A stretch of 64,000 nt of DNA from Zeus faber (GCA_960531495.1 OY482861.1:3275001-3339000), one strand, 5' to 3'. Counted from the first letter of the stretch, positions 11,170 through 23,142 are shown. A program made the numbers and translations. The notes: generated by a model not told the origin, from the letters alone.

Positions 11170-12055
11170 ACAGCACGGTTCCCTTTCCCACGGCCGCCAA
11201 GCTGCATCGAATCGGCATGTGGCATGTGGCTGTGCTTAGCCTTCTTTATGCCCCTCTTCAGGTTAGCCCTGATCTGATCCTTCAGCAGTAGACAGACCTG
11301 TGACCTCTGTCGATCGACGGCTTCTGATTAGGGAATGTAGTAATCTGTTTGAGGGTGGTGACACTGTCAAGGTTGGTGTTGATAAAGTCAAGCACGGAGA
11401 AGGCATAAGAATCAACATCTGTGTGGGAATCCAGGGTGGCCTAAGTGACACTCCAGTCTGTGTGTTCAAAACGGTGCTGAAGTACAGGGTCTGCTCCTTC
11501 TGGGCAAACTTTAACTGTCCCCACTGTGGATTTTACACATTAGATGAGTGGCGTGTAATTGAGGGGTAAGAACAGTGACCAAGGTGGGGGAGGGGGAGGG
11601 CTTTGTATGCATTAGCCATTTTGGTGTAAACGTGGTCCAGAGTCTTGTCTCCTTCGTTGGGCAGCAAGCATGTTGGTGGAACTTTGGGAGTACAGTCTTC
11701 AAGTTGGACTGGTTGAAGTCAACTGCAACAATAAAGGCTACCTCCAGGTGTAAAGTCTGTTGTTTGCTAAACCCAGCATGCAGTTCTTTCATTGCAAGCT
11801 TAGCATTTGCATCTAGGAGGATATAAGCTGCAGTCACAACAGTAGATGTAAACTCTCTGGGTATGATAGAAAGGTCTACACTTAACCATGAGATACTAGG
11901 TTAGCAGAGCAGTGACTCCCGAAGATAGTAGTATATGCACCAAGCTTTGTTTACATAAATGCAGTCCCTCACCTCTGATCTAACCGGAGTCATCAGCTGT
12001 TTCGCCTGGAGGATGTACTGCTCCCTGTTAGCTCGATGGCACTATCGGGAACGCC
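11170..12055 (-). pseudogene. L2-type LINE endonuclease remnant
   Basis: The minus-strand frame at 11837-11511 contains LHLEVAFIVAVDFNQSNLKTV and HQHACCPTKETRLWTTFTPK, the G-D-F-N to L-D-x-V-Y-T stretch of an apurinic-type endonuclease in fish L2-like LINEs (the G of GDFN is V here). Broken frames continue to 11270 (HRFEHTDWSV, LDSHTDVDSY, TTLKQITTFPNQKPS). Upstream parts up to 12055 are also recognisable. Confidence 0.7.
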
Positions 12056-12319
12056 GCTGTTGAGTCATGTTTGTTACGATCAAGGCTAGGAGGGACTCAA
12101 ATGCACGACACATGCTGTCTGTCTACAAAGATAATAACTGGCTATTGAATTGTAACAGCTATATGTTGACAGATTTGACCAAATTAACCAGAAAAATGAC
12201 TACAACTAAAGACATTTCCTCTATATATTGTTGGATGTAGTCTAGCGCACAAAATGGCAGCTGATAGAAATAACAGGTCATTTTACTTAAAATGGTGCCC
12301 AACATATAAAATGTCTCTT
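12056..12319. other. Unassigned flank of LTR element
   Basis: Low-complexity flank without a recognisable gene; it may include the U3 start of the LTR that follows. Confidence 0.4.
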
Positions 12320-13362
12320 TATGACTTCTCTCATCCAAATAGCCTTTATGACGACTTGCCAAATAACCTTTATGACAACTGGCCTAGGAGGATATATATA
12401 TAGGAGCGTGTCTAAAGACTCGGGCTCTCTCTCGCTTGGTCGCTCCTGCTTTGGGGTCGTCTCCTGGTCTTTGTCATTGTGCCAATAAAGGATCCATTCT
12501 GCATCGCATCCGTCTCCTGCCCCGGACCTTTGCCCACGGATGACTCTGGTCGACCACATCTAAAGGTAAGCACTGGCCTGTTACATCGAACCCGTGCAAA
12601 TTGGACTTTGTCAAATTCTGAGTCGGAAGTAAAAGGGGGTCTATGAGAGAAATTAAAGCTAAGCAACGATTGAGGTGGATGCAATGTTTGCAATGTACGA
12701 TTTTATGCAGTGCTGTGCGCTGGTTGTGAAACACACGGACATGTATTAAAACTATTTGTGGGACTGGGATAGAACCCCCAGTAGTCGGCCGCAGTTTTCT
12801 CAGGAAGCTGAAGAAGCTTGCCGATTAGGTCCCAGAATAGGGCATTGCGTCCATACATGGTCTGTTGATCACGTGTAAGAATTTTGAAGTTTGTGGCGGT
12901 TAGTACATATGTGGTGAAGTGGTAGCCGGCCTGTTCCCTCGTGCCTCTCTACATACATGCATGTATAAGCCTGTATACGGACTTTGATAAGAATCTATGA
13001 GCCTTTTTATAGGACGTTTATAAATTTGCCCCCTAATCGATTGATAATAAATCTATGAGCCTTCCCCAGGACGTTTATAAGATTTAAGGTTTATAAGATA
13101 TAAGATCTCTCATCCAAATAGCCTTTATGATGACTTGCCAAATAACCTTTATGACAACTGGCCTAGGAGGATATATATATAGGAGCGTGTCTAAAGACTC
13201 GCTCTCTCTCTCGCTTGGTCGCTCTTGCTTTGGGGTCGTCTCCTGGTCTTTGTCAGTGTGCCAATAAAGGATCCATTCTGCATCGCATCCGTCTCCATCT
13301 GATTGAAGAATCTCTCGACATCAACAAACCTGGGAGGGATCGGTTTCCCAGATCCCAACAAT
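12320..13362 (+). mobile_element. LTR-leader-LTR element without coding region
   Basis: Two direct LTR copies share 'tctctcatccaaatagcctt', 'cctaggaggatatatatata' (TATA-like) and 'gtgccaataaaggatcc' (polyadenylation signal). Copy A is about 12326-12512 and lacks the end of U5 and the primer site. Copy B is about 13105-13362 and ends ...gatcccaaca. Between them is only the leader (12540-13090), an inverted relative of 2090-2683. No gag or pol remains, so it resembles a TRIM-like or deletion derivative. Confidence 0.75.
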
Positions 13363-13997
13363 ATGTACTTGATTTTAGTTTGTTTTCCAAGTACACAATA
13401 TATTTTGTTAATTTTAGTTTTTTTGTCTAGTTTTAACTAAAATGTTTTTTCACACCTAGTTTTAGTTTTTAGTTTAGTTTTGGTTAACTGGGCAGGGATG
13501 CAAACACATGTATGGCTCCATGAGCTTTGGAGTTCACCCGGATGGTGTCCGCATCTAACGTAATATCAGAGAATGAGTCCAATAGTTAGATCGCAGATGG
13601 CACCGCTCTCTCACAGATTAAAAAAAAACAACTCTTTTGATCGATTCGGAGGATTCACACAAGTCATCCAAATTGATGTGGAAAAAAGTGACATTCGCTG
13701 AAAAGCGCGTGGTTTGCATCCCTGAGATATTTCTGGGATATAGTATAATGACTGTAATAAAACTGGGGCCTGTGCGCAACTGTGCGCATGTGAGTAAACA
13801 CACCTGCACGCACGTGCAGTGTGCTGGTTCCGACTAACAGCAATATTTAAGTATCATTAATGCAACAAATGTATTTATTTTGGAGTGCACGTTTTGTGGT
13901 TTGCTGTCCCTCTTTCCCTCATATCAAATGGGGGCAACCAGAGACCACGAGATGGTTGCCAATTGACTCAATCTGGTTGCCGAGGGCAACCATACTG
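13363..13997. other. Gene-free, T-rich then unique sequence
   Basis: 13375-13490 is a degenerate 'tagttttagttt' tract. The remainder has a short inverted pair around 'ggttgcc' (13930-13990). No coding signal. Confidence 0.5.
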
Positions 13998-14330
13998 TCA
14001 AGCCCTGCCTTTGTCTTTTGATAACTTGTAAAACCAAAAACTTCGTCTCTCCATCACGCACAAAAAGAGAAACTTGGTCTTTGTTTTGATGTTAACGCGT
14101 CCGTCTTGGGGTAGAATGCCTGATGAATTCAGCAGGTCCTCTGCTTTTATCTTGGTTAAAATTGTCTCCCCCTCTAGACCTCCCCCCTCAGTGACTCTTA
14201 TACCTCTCCAGCAATCGAGGTGTTCCTTCCTTAGCCCTTTCTCTAGCCATTGGAAAGTGGTTCGTTCCTTGATGTCATCTCCAGCCTCTGGATTCTTTAG
14301 GTACTTTCCAATTGACCTACAATAACCCAA
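13998..14330 (-). CDS. Unassigned 110-codon open frame
   Basis: Its composition is protein-like (TTFQWLEKGLRKEHLDCW, EDLLNSSGILPQDGRVNIKT, KFLFLCVMERRSFWFYKL) and its C-terminal half is faintly reminiscent of a PH-type fold, but I recognise no family. It has no splice context I trust. It could be a transposon-derived fragment or chance. Confidence 0.2.
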   Translation of the reverse strand: MGYCRSIGKYLKNPEAGDDIKERTTFQWLEKGLRKEHLDCWRGIRVTEGGGLEGETILTKIKAEDLLNSSGILPQDGRVNIKTKTKFLFLCVMERRSFWFYKLSKDKGRA

Positions 14331-14777
14331 TGATTCATAAGTGCTCTATCTTATACTCTACTTTTCTGAAGTTTTTACCCACATAAGAACATGCAATTCC
14401 CCCATTACATACATACTGTACATACATTACATTACATTCTTCTTCTACTATCTACTTCTATGTTCGCTTTTTTGGATTTCCCATGGCTGCACACATTTAC
14501 ATATTTCAGTTAACTCAACACGGTTTCTGTCATTTTTACCATTTGATGATTATAAGTATTTGCGGATATGTTTAAATCATTTTTAAATAATGTAAAATCA
14601 TGGAAAAATTATTGGAACATCGTTATTATGATACGCCATACTTTAGTATACTTAATCATCTAGCATTGGCATTTGCAATTCCCAGTCGAAAAGGCTTGGT
14701 TGAGTATAATCTCTTTCGTTCTCTGACTTCTCTATTTCCTTACGCAGCTCAGTTGAAATGTTAGGCACTCTTCGAAC
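14331..14777. other. AT-rich intergenic sequence
   Basis: Contains tacat-type short repeats near 14400-14440. Nothing else seen. Confidence 0.5.
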
Positions 14778-15239
14778 CAGGGCCGTTTCTAGCTTTTATG
14801 CAAAATGTTGTTTGGGGGCCCCTATATTGTGAAACTATGGTGAGGGGATTCCAAACTTGCATGCATTTAACATATACATGCATCAATCTGTGCCTTACAC
14901 CATCAGAAACATGAGACCCGATGGAATCATTTGAGATGCAGCTTGACACTGTCAATCTGTCTATCAGTTACAAGGTAATAAACAATATATCTTAATTGCG
15001 CCTGATAAAAGTATTCATATTTTGAGTGTAAAGGGGCTTTGAACATTATACTAATGCCTCATGATGGCCATTCCCGTTTATCATCACATGTGATTATTTG
15101 CTGCACAAAGTTGTGGGTTAATACCAATAATTATACTGTTTTCACACCAGAATTAGTGGGTTTACCGGGTTTTTTAAACCTGGGTTAACCCCCTAAAAGT
15201 AGGCGATTGACACCTTTCCCATTGCCAGAAGAAATGCAG

Positions 15240-15660
15240 TTTTTTTCGGGTGTGTTACGTTCGACGTGACGAACACGTAGGAAAGGGGCCGTGTCATGGT
15301 GCCAGTGTAATTAGGAATAAAACAGTAGAGGAGACAGAAACTTCAACAAACAACAACATAGAACTATCATTTGGAAAAAAATGTATTTATTGTATAATTA
15401 TTAAAATATTAGTATTTTGAGCCGTTCAAAAGAATCGGAACATTCGTGAATGACCCAACACAACAGTAGAAGCAGCATGGAGTATCCTTTCGGCGGCTGC
15501 TCTCCGGGAGCGGAGACGCTCCTCCGGTTTGGGGACTGGCACGGAGGCAGTGCTGGAGTGAATGGGCCCGGTGAGGAGCATGAGGGTTCTCCACTGTGCT
15601 CCCCACTGAGCGATCCCCACACTCAAAAACAAAACAAACAAACAAACAAAAGTCAATAAC
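15240..15660. other. GC-rich block, possible MITE end
   Basis: 'gccgttcaaaagaatcggaa' at 15421 resembles termini of dispersed fish MITEs. The GC-rich part 15485-15615 has overlapping open frames without recognisable domains. Confidence 0.35.
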
Positions 15661-15926
15661 TTCTGATTTTGAGTTTGGATTCTAAATGGGATATGAAATG
15701 ATCAAATGTTACACGGATATTCCTGTCTATTTATTTTCCAGAGTACGGTACTTCATCACACATCGCATCGCACAGGTGAAGGGGCCAAAATTAGAGAGTC
15801 GACCCAGGTGTCCTATTTATATCAGAGCCGGTTGGAGGTGGGGCTGATAAAAAACCCATCTCTATTGCCGGTTCATTGGACTGAAACCCACTGAAACTGG
15901 GTTTGTACATTTCCCACTGATGACAA

Positions 15927-18246
15927 ATGCCAGATCTTAGCGGGTCTTACTGGGTTTTTGGAGCAGTGGGAAATGGGTATTACACAGCTTTTGTAGCAGG
16001 GGAAAAGGGGCTTCTCCAATCCAACCTTCAGGAGGCAACAGAAGATCAAGCGCCTCATCCAAGGACACAACTGAGGAAAAGGTGTAAGAGAGCCCCAGAT
16101 GTCGAAAAGGAGGGAATAGATGTGCTTCAGGCTGGCATTAAAGCCCGGTTGAAAACCCTCCGCAGAGCAGAGAACCTAAGGAAGCAAAGAAGGAAGGAAG
16201 AACAAGCCAGATCTCAATTATTTAAGGATCCCTTCAAATTCCTCAAGAGTCTCTTCACAAAGGAGAAGAGTGGAGTCCTTCAAACAACAAAAAAAAATGA
16301 GCACCTGAGAACTACAGATTTAGATCCAAGGAGGCACGAGCAACTGACAATTCCGACAGACATTCCACCAATAGACCCTCCTGGACATCAAATGCAGACA
16401 TGCCCCTCAACATGGAAAGAGGTGGAATACGCAGTACATCGAGCAAGAACAGCATCAGCTCCAGGGCCTAATGGAGTCCCTTAGTAAGTGTATAAAAACA
16501 CACCAGATATCTTGAAATTCATCTGGAGGCTCACGCGAACAGCGTGGCAGAAAGTGGTAATACCCAAAGTCTGGCATGGAGCAGGAGGAGTGCTGATCCA
16601 AAAAGAGAAGGAATCAGTGAACATCAACCAGTTCAACCACATCAGCACTCACCACCACAGCCCCATGTACCTGAAGGCTGTTCAGAAAGCAGAAAGGGGA
16701 GAACATCAACAGGTCTTGCATGATGATTAAACCATCCAAGTCACGCAGCAATTCCATAGTCAATGGAATGCTGTCTGATACAAAGTTTTTCATTGGGGAC
16801 GACCCCATCCAAACCATATCGGAGCAACCTGTAAAAAGCCTTGGAAGGTGGTATGATGCAAATTTGAGTAGAGAGAACAAGTACAAGAGCTGCAGAAGGA
16901 GATCCAATGTGGCCTTAAGACCATTAACAACAACAAGACATGGTGTTGGCAGTTTGGACTCTTACCCCGGGCACTATGGCGCCTTACAATCCATGAGGTT
17001 CCCATTTCAACAGTGTAAAAACTGGAAAGAGCAATCACAGCTTACACCGGGAAATAGCTGGGAGCCCCACCTTGCCTGACCACCACAGCCCTCTACGGAA
17101 ATAGTGTCCTCAAGCTGCCCTCACTGCTCTACGGAGGAATTCAAGTGTGCAAAAACAAGACTCAAGATGATACTGAACGAATCCTGTGACTTGACGGTGA
17201 GCGAGAACACCCCCCACCCTGGTAACAGGGCGCAAATGGAGACCAGCCAGAGCAGTGGAGGAAGAGGCAGCCGCCATCAGACATGCTGACATTGTGGGAA
17301 ATGTACAGCAAGGAAGAGCAGGCCTAGGACTCACAGTTGGCCGTCCAGCGTGGCATAAGGCCTCAGCACTACAGCGGAGGAAGATGGTGGTGGATAAGGT
17401 GCGCCATCAGGAGCAGGCCGCAAGATGGGCCAAGGCAGTCTCACTCGGCAAACAGGGACAGTGGACAAGGTGGGACAAGGTGGAGATGAGGAAGATCAGC
17501 TGGAAGGATGTGTGGGCCATGGAGGCAAGGCAACTTAGCTTTTCAATCAGAGCTATTTATGATGTCCTTCCAACACCGGCCAACCTGCATCAGTGGTGGG
17601 GCGAAGATCCAGGATGTGCCCTCTGCAACATGCCAGCGGAACCTCCCTCAAGCACATTCTCTCAGGGTGTAAAACCAGCCTTACCCAAGGGCGTTATACA
17701 TGGCGCCACAATCAGGTCCTACAGATCATTGCTGCTGCACTGGAAAGCCGGTGGACTCCTGCCACTTTCCTACCTCCAGCAATGGGGAACCCCCTCCAGA
17801 CAATTCCTTTTGTCCGTGAGGGGGCTAAGGCAGTAAAGAGTGACTCCACACCATCAAGGCGAGACCAGCTCCGCCTAGCATGTGACTGGAAGATGTTGGT
17901 GGACATTGGCCAATGGCTTATCTTTCCTCCTGAAATAGCTAAGACTGCTCAAAGACCTGACTTGACACTCTGGTCCCCCTCACTCAGGAAGGTCTTCATC
18001 ACTGTACCCTGGGAGTACTCAGTGGACGAGGCCTATGAGCGTAAACATCTACGCTACTCTGAGCTGGCCGCTGAGGCAAAGCAACGTGGCTGGAATGCTG
18101 AAGTCCGCCCCGTAGAGGTGGGGTGCAGGGGATTCATGGCAACTTCGGCCACCAGGTTGTTCAGGTACTGGGAGTCAGCGGTTGGAGTCTGCGGGCAGCC
18201 ATCAAAGCTATGTCAGAGGCAGCTGTGGCTGTGGATGAAGAGGTGA
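15927..18246 (+). pseudogene. LINE with restriction-like endonuclease (R2/NeSL-like)
   Basis: In order: a basic pre-RT region (KARLKTLRRAENLRKQRRKE); RT entry ASAPGPNGVP, then WQKVVIPKVWHGAGGVLIQK; after a deletion, IKPSKSRSNSIVNG and GRWYDANL (RT thumb); EEFKCAKTRLKMIL; ISWKDVWAMEARQLSFSIRA; a Cys-His motif C-A-L-C ... K-H-I-L-S-G-C (split by a frameshift near 17640); and RPDLTLWSPS ... VPWE ... YERKHLRYSELA. The CCHC motif followed by PD...E..K is the C-terminal nuclease of R2/NeSL-type LINEs. The RT core with the catalytic aspartates is deleted around 16650-16730, and several frameshifts are present. Clade assignment within RLE-type LINEs is uncertain. Confidence 0.75.
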
Positions 18247-18371
18247 GATCCATGCTGGGCCCCAAAGTAGCGTCTGTGTTGTTATTGTTGCTGATCATAA
18301 ACGGCCACAGCAAGAAGAGGACCAACACAGAACTCTGCTGATGTTTGCTGCTGGCTGGATCAATGGGGTGG

Positions 18372-18447
18372 CAGCCGGGAGTCAAACCCCTGATTTTGTG
18401 ACTGCTGGCATGTTGGCCTGGCGCTCTAGCCACTACGCTACGGAACT
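18372..18447 (-). other. tRNA-like sequence (pseudo-tRNA or SINE head)
   Basis: The minus strand reads ttccgtagcgtagtggctag (A-box like, similar to the tRNA-Val start) and about 45 nt later 'ggggtttgactcccgg' (B-box like). The arms do not form a convincing cloverleaf by eye. It lies about 130 bp after the nuclease domain of the RLE-type LINE. Confidence 0.45.
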
Positions 18448-18593
18448 TTTGCCACTGGGGAAGAAACAGGAAGTCAGGGGACATTTAATTGTGACACAAT
18501 GAAAGAGGTGGAGGGAAGCCATTTTTAGCATGGTTAACTCTTAAGCAACTTTTGTCAAAACGAAGGGACACTTTGGTGAGACCAATCTGGTTT

Positions 18594-18735
18594 ATTTGTT
18601 TGTTTGCGTGCTTAGTTTGTCTCCTAAGTTGGAGTATGAATTATTTGTTTGCGTGGCTAGTTTTCTCGAGTTGGAGTATGAATTATTTGTTTGCCTGGTT
18701 TTCTCTTGAGTTGGAGTGAGTAAATTGTTTGCCTT
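18594..18735. repeat. Three-copy tandem repeat, about 45 bp
   Basis: Three units each begin atttgtttgc and contain 'gttggagtatgaatt' or a variant. No coding role. Confidence 0.75.
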
Positions 18736-20427
18736 TTCCTGTGTTAAGATGGATAATGGACTGGGTTAATGCAGACTTACATTGTTTGATGTTTGAAAGT
18801 GAATTATCTGTGTGACGCATAACCAAAGAGAGAGAGTAAGCCAAGTCGTAGTGGTTATGTAGTGTTTAAGTCGTAACAATTTGTATTGCGCTTCAAATCA
18901 ATTTGGTACTTCTTACTATTGTATTTGTAGAGTTTGGAGGAAGTGTAGTTGATGTATTTGTATGTTTTATTGTGTTTCAAAACTGATCTGGTACTTCTCT
19001 CTAGTAACATTAATTATAGTATGTGTATCTGTTGTAGTCGTAGTACTCTAAGGTGTAATTTTCTGGCTCTCTTAGTAATTAGTGGTACTACTTGGTAGAG
19101 AGCCCAAAATGAGCATGGAGGGGGTGGGCTTGCAACGGCATGCATCACTGTTGAGCCTTCTGGAGGTGTCGTGGGCTTAAATCATTGAAACACTGGTGAA
19201 GGAAGATGCCTGCTTGATAACCCCAGTGAAATGCTCACATGGGTTGCTCTGTGTTGGTAGTGTGATTTTGCTGGTTGTGTACCATAATAACAAGCAAGTT
19301 GAGTATGAGATGATGATGAGGCATATCGCGTATTCTTGACTGGACACTGTGGAATCCCTTACCTAAAGTGCAAGGACTTAAACATCTTTCCTGTGAATGC
19401 CTGAAACAATGCATTCCTCTTTAGCTCTACTGTATGTGCTAGCACAAAGGATCTATTAACATCTGTTCCTGTGTACTGAAACCACATGTTCTAGCCATTT
19501 TGACCAATCAAGAATAGATGGAAAATTGGTCAACAATCTCCCCAAAAGACCACCTGAATACCATGACCATGAAAAACATTTAATGTTGTGATACAGTATC
19601 AACTTTTGAAAATTGGAGATTTGTGCGATTTTGACGATTGCCCACAAGCCCAATTTTCTGAAAATGGCTCAGAAAAACCCACTTATCAATGTACCTGAAC
19701 ACACCCATATATTTTCTGAAAGGTTTAGGTGTCTAGATTCTGGGTCTGAGTTTCATGAGGCTGTGATTATCCTAGAGGTGACAATAGTACATTTTAAACA
19801 GTAAGGTCAAGTTTAAAAAAAACCCCTGTCATCACATTAAAATGGTTACTATGAGGCCATTCATCACACATGAATGCAATTAGGCTCTTTGGAGTCACAA
19901 GAGTCAGCTTTGTAGACATACCCGATTTCTACAATTTCATGACTATTTAGGTACCACAGTGTGCAGAAATAGGTTATAGAAAAACGGCGAAAATAACATA
20001 TTCACTGCGTGAAGAAAACGGTGTGTTTAGGACCCTGAACCTAAGATACCCTATGTAGCTGACATACTGTATGTCAGGCATGGCTGTAAAGGTGAGACTC
20101 TTGTGGTTCTAATGAGCCCAATTTCATTCAGATATCTTGATGCAAGAAGTCAAGGGACATGTTTGAAAATAGTCATGCCCATTGACTTTTGTCAAAAAAG
20201 ATGTTACACCTGCTTCCCAGCTAGCTAGCATGACATGCTACACACCTACGCGATTTGTCTGGAAGTCTAGTTTTCGCTAATATCGGAAGCTTACCGGAAG
20301 CTTAAAAGCTGAGCACACAAGAGCTTGTCAAACACCGACCGAAAAAAGGCTACAATGGCAGCTTGGGGGCCCCCTGGTGTCTTTGGGGGCTCCCATGCAA
20401 CCGCATAGTCCGCATATAGCAAGAATA
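18736..20427. other. Gene-free stretch inside inverted-repeat pair
   Basis: No ORF above chance. A few short polypurine runs; the end (20340-20427) is GGGGCCCCC-rich and leads into the right inverted repeat. Confidence 0.5.
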
Positions 20428-20482
20428 GAGGCCCCTACACGACATTTTGCATCGGGCCCCTAAAAAGCTAGAAATGGCCTTG

Positions 20483-22857
20483 TAGTAGTCACATGACAGA
20501 AAAGCTATTCAAATTTTAAAATTGAGTGTTGTAATTTGTACACAGTCCCTAATACGTAATCTAAACAGCGACCGACTCTCAGTTTTGCCGCTGTCTGTAA
20601 AGCTGCACATTCCTCTGTTGAATATCTGAATATCGAACCCAATTTACCACGGTAATAATCATATCCTTACAACTCTTCAGGTTCAGGATCTAGAATAAAG
20701 TGGGTAAGACCAACCTGATGGCAGATTACCTGTCCCAGTTTCCTGCCAAGGCTACTCCAGGATTGGGCCGGCAATGTGGCATATCAAACTGCCTTTACGC
20801 CACACACACATACACCATATTACCAGAAACAAGCCATGGAGTAGCCTTGTAGCTTGCTAAGTCTAGCCTGGTGAGTGCATACACTGGTTTACCAATTCAA
20901 CACCTAGCAATCGGTTCTACTATTGGTAAAGTTAAAAAGGACGGACAACAAACAATTAAAAAATATGTTAAATATTTATTTTGTGTATGTATAATAACAA
21001 AACATATTGCACATGGAATGCCATAATATGGTTGATGCAACTGCTACTGCTGCATTTTGTCTCTGCTCTTACCATCTGCAGTACTTCCTGGTTGGTGAGA
21101 GAGGACCTAAACATAGAGATTAGCTGCCCTTTTGTATGTGTGGGGCATACCTGTGGAATTGGAAGCACCCGCACTGTGCCAATTAATGGTTGTTTGTTTA
21201 TTGTTAAGGTTTATTCTTTTTAACAGATTTAACAGAACAAAAATACATTTGTTAAATGTACATATTGTGTTTATTAAATGTGTTGGTTTAATTGGTCTAA
21301 TTAACAAAGGTATGGTCCAGTGGGAGGGTCCAAGACTTTACAATGGCTGAATCCAACAAAATGGAGAGAGAACTGTTGAGCTGCAAGGAACTTGATATCG
21401 CTTGTGCTGTTGGTAACGCCAAAAAACAATTTGTAAGTACGTATATATATTTCCACATTTCACTGGTTATGGATTTTTTTGTTGTCGTTGTGGTCGACCA
21501 CAACGTTGTTTTTTTTTCCTGGATCAAGCCTTAATAAATGAAATAATATGAATAATAAAAATCAATTATTGCATGTCAAACCCCAGTGTCAATTTGGCCC
21601 CTCCCTGTGCCTTCTCCCTCTGATGCCCTATTCAGGCTACACAGTAATTGCCCAGATCTGGCTGTCCCGAGAGTGGGGACAAAATGCTCCACATCGGCAC
21701 CTCCTGCAACGTGCTCGTATAGATCCCAAAGATTTCAAGCATGCTAGAAAACCTCAGGAGCTCGCCGTCAAACCTTATCTAGTTTGAAATGGTATTGCGA
21801 GCTCAGCGCCAAAAGCAGCAGCCAATGAGAGTGCGACTTTACTTTTGGCAGTCACGTGGAAAAATACCCAAGTCTCATCAAATCTTGCACGTGTTTACGC
21901 AGGACAGTAGCTGTCTCTCTTGGCTCTTGCCGCTCGCCGAGTGTAGGATCTAGTAATGTAGTGTGAACACCCCCTTCTGGAATGCAAGGTGTAGTTTGAA
22001 CACTGCTATGTTCGCAAGACAAAAAAAAAAGAAGGTCAAAGGATTGCATAGTGTGAACACCCCAGTGTCATGTTAGCCTATAACCTTTCATTGCCGGAAC
22101 CCAACAAAATGGAACAAAAAGGAGCCCAAATGATCACATGCTGCCCAAAGCCATTTTTACCCAACCAAACAAGTATAAAAGTAGCACAAATCGGCGAGAA
22201 ACCGCCTAATCTGCCAATACTGTACATCCTATCCCACGATGTAGGAGTTATGGCCTTTGTTCAATTTGAAATCACCACCATTTGGCTGATCTTGATAATT
22301 TGTGAACCATTTGCAAGAGAATATGTTGGCATATACAAAATATCACGTCATTAGAATTGACAGGAAATTGCACAAACATTTCTGAAGAACAACTGTACAA
22401 CTGCACAACAATAATAGTGAACTAGCACAAAAACAATAGGGTTTTTGTGCTGACCCTATGGGCTTGAATCCCTAATCATTTGTAAATATATTAACATAAA
22501 TAAAAGTAATGTATAAAAACAATATTTACTACTATTAATAATCTGAAGCCTATTATTTTTCTTCTTTGCATATCTTGTTTTTGTTTCTTTTGTGTGTGTT
22601 TTTATTTGTTAAACTCTAGGATCCTTAAATGATGTGCTGTTGGTTAACTTTACACACTCAGGCTATAATATATATGGGACTCATATTAATCTCCAACTAG
22701 GAGTGACAATGACAGCAAATTGTTACACTGGTACATCTCCATCCTCTAACTAATCCCCTTTAACTAAATTGAATCCCTGTTTTTGGCAGAACATCATGAA
22801 TTTCTTTTGACATTGGCAGCAATTTAAGTTTGCGTCAGCTGCGTGTACTTCCAATAT
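20483..22857. other. Gene-free AT-rich sequence
   Basis: The only noted structures are a 20-nt palindrome at 21486-21505 and a repeated 'tagtgtgaacacccc' motif (about 21958 and 22050). One open frame at 21343 ends in a donor-like gtaagta but has no partner. Confidence 0.5.
21486..21505. repeat. 20-nt perfect palindrome
   Basis: cgttgtggtcgaccacaacg is its own reverse complement with no loop. Function unknown. Confidence 0.9.
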
Positions 22858-22936
22858 GTCAAGATTCAAGATTCAAGATTTTTTATTTGTCACATACATA
22901 TACATACTTTCATACATATATGCAGTGAAATGTAAT
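22858..22936 (-). mobile_element. L2/Rex-like LINE 3' tail fragment
   Basis: 'attcaagattcaagatt' and 'cacatacatatacatacttt' match the 3' end of the LINE inserted at 7598. Only the last 80 bp are present. It abuts a GC-rich 'ggcgaccgctaggggcggcg' block that also occurs, diverged, next to the related copy at 37480-37515. Confidence 0.8.
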
Positions 22937-23142
22937 CAACCGGAGCGCCGGCGCAGGCGACCGCTAGGGGCGGCGCCACTATCGCCACTGAAACTGGAAA
23001 CGATTTCAATTTCTATGATTAACTTAAAATTTATGCAGATTTATCTTTGGAATTCTGGCCAGAGTAAGAGGTTCATATTGTTTGAATATTTTGATAGTCC
23101 TCTTTGTGAACACTAAGTGTTTATGACTTGAAATGCTGAAAT

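Larger units (their letters stand above)
14778..20482. mobile_element. Candidate DNA transposon bounded by inverted repeats
   Basis: The left end reads cagggccgtttctagctttt; the right end, read on the minus strand, is caaggccatttctagctttt. Both continue into a shared 'atgcaaaatgt' and 'ggggcc' block (left to about 14828, right from about 20428), the right with a 12-nt insertion. CAGGGCC-type ends are typical of hAT-like elements. I see no transposase and no matching 8-bp target duplication (cttcgaac versus tagtagtc), so these may be two independent copies in opposite orientation. Confidence 0.5.

Noticed and set aside
15401..15659. Overlapping open frames on both strands near 15.5 kb
   Set aside because: GC-rich repeat sequence; no conserved protein pattern.
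21343..21432. Possible plus-strand exon MAESNKMERELLSCKELDIA ending at gtaagta
   Set aside because: Good donor-like context but no upstream promoter, no partner exon and no recognised family.
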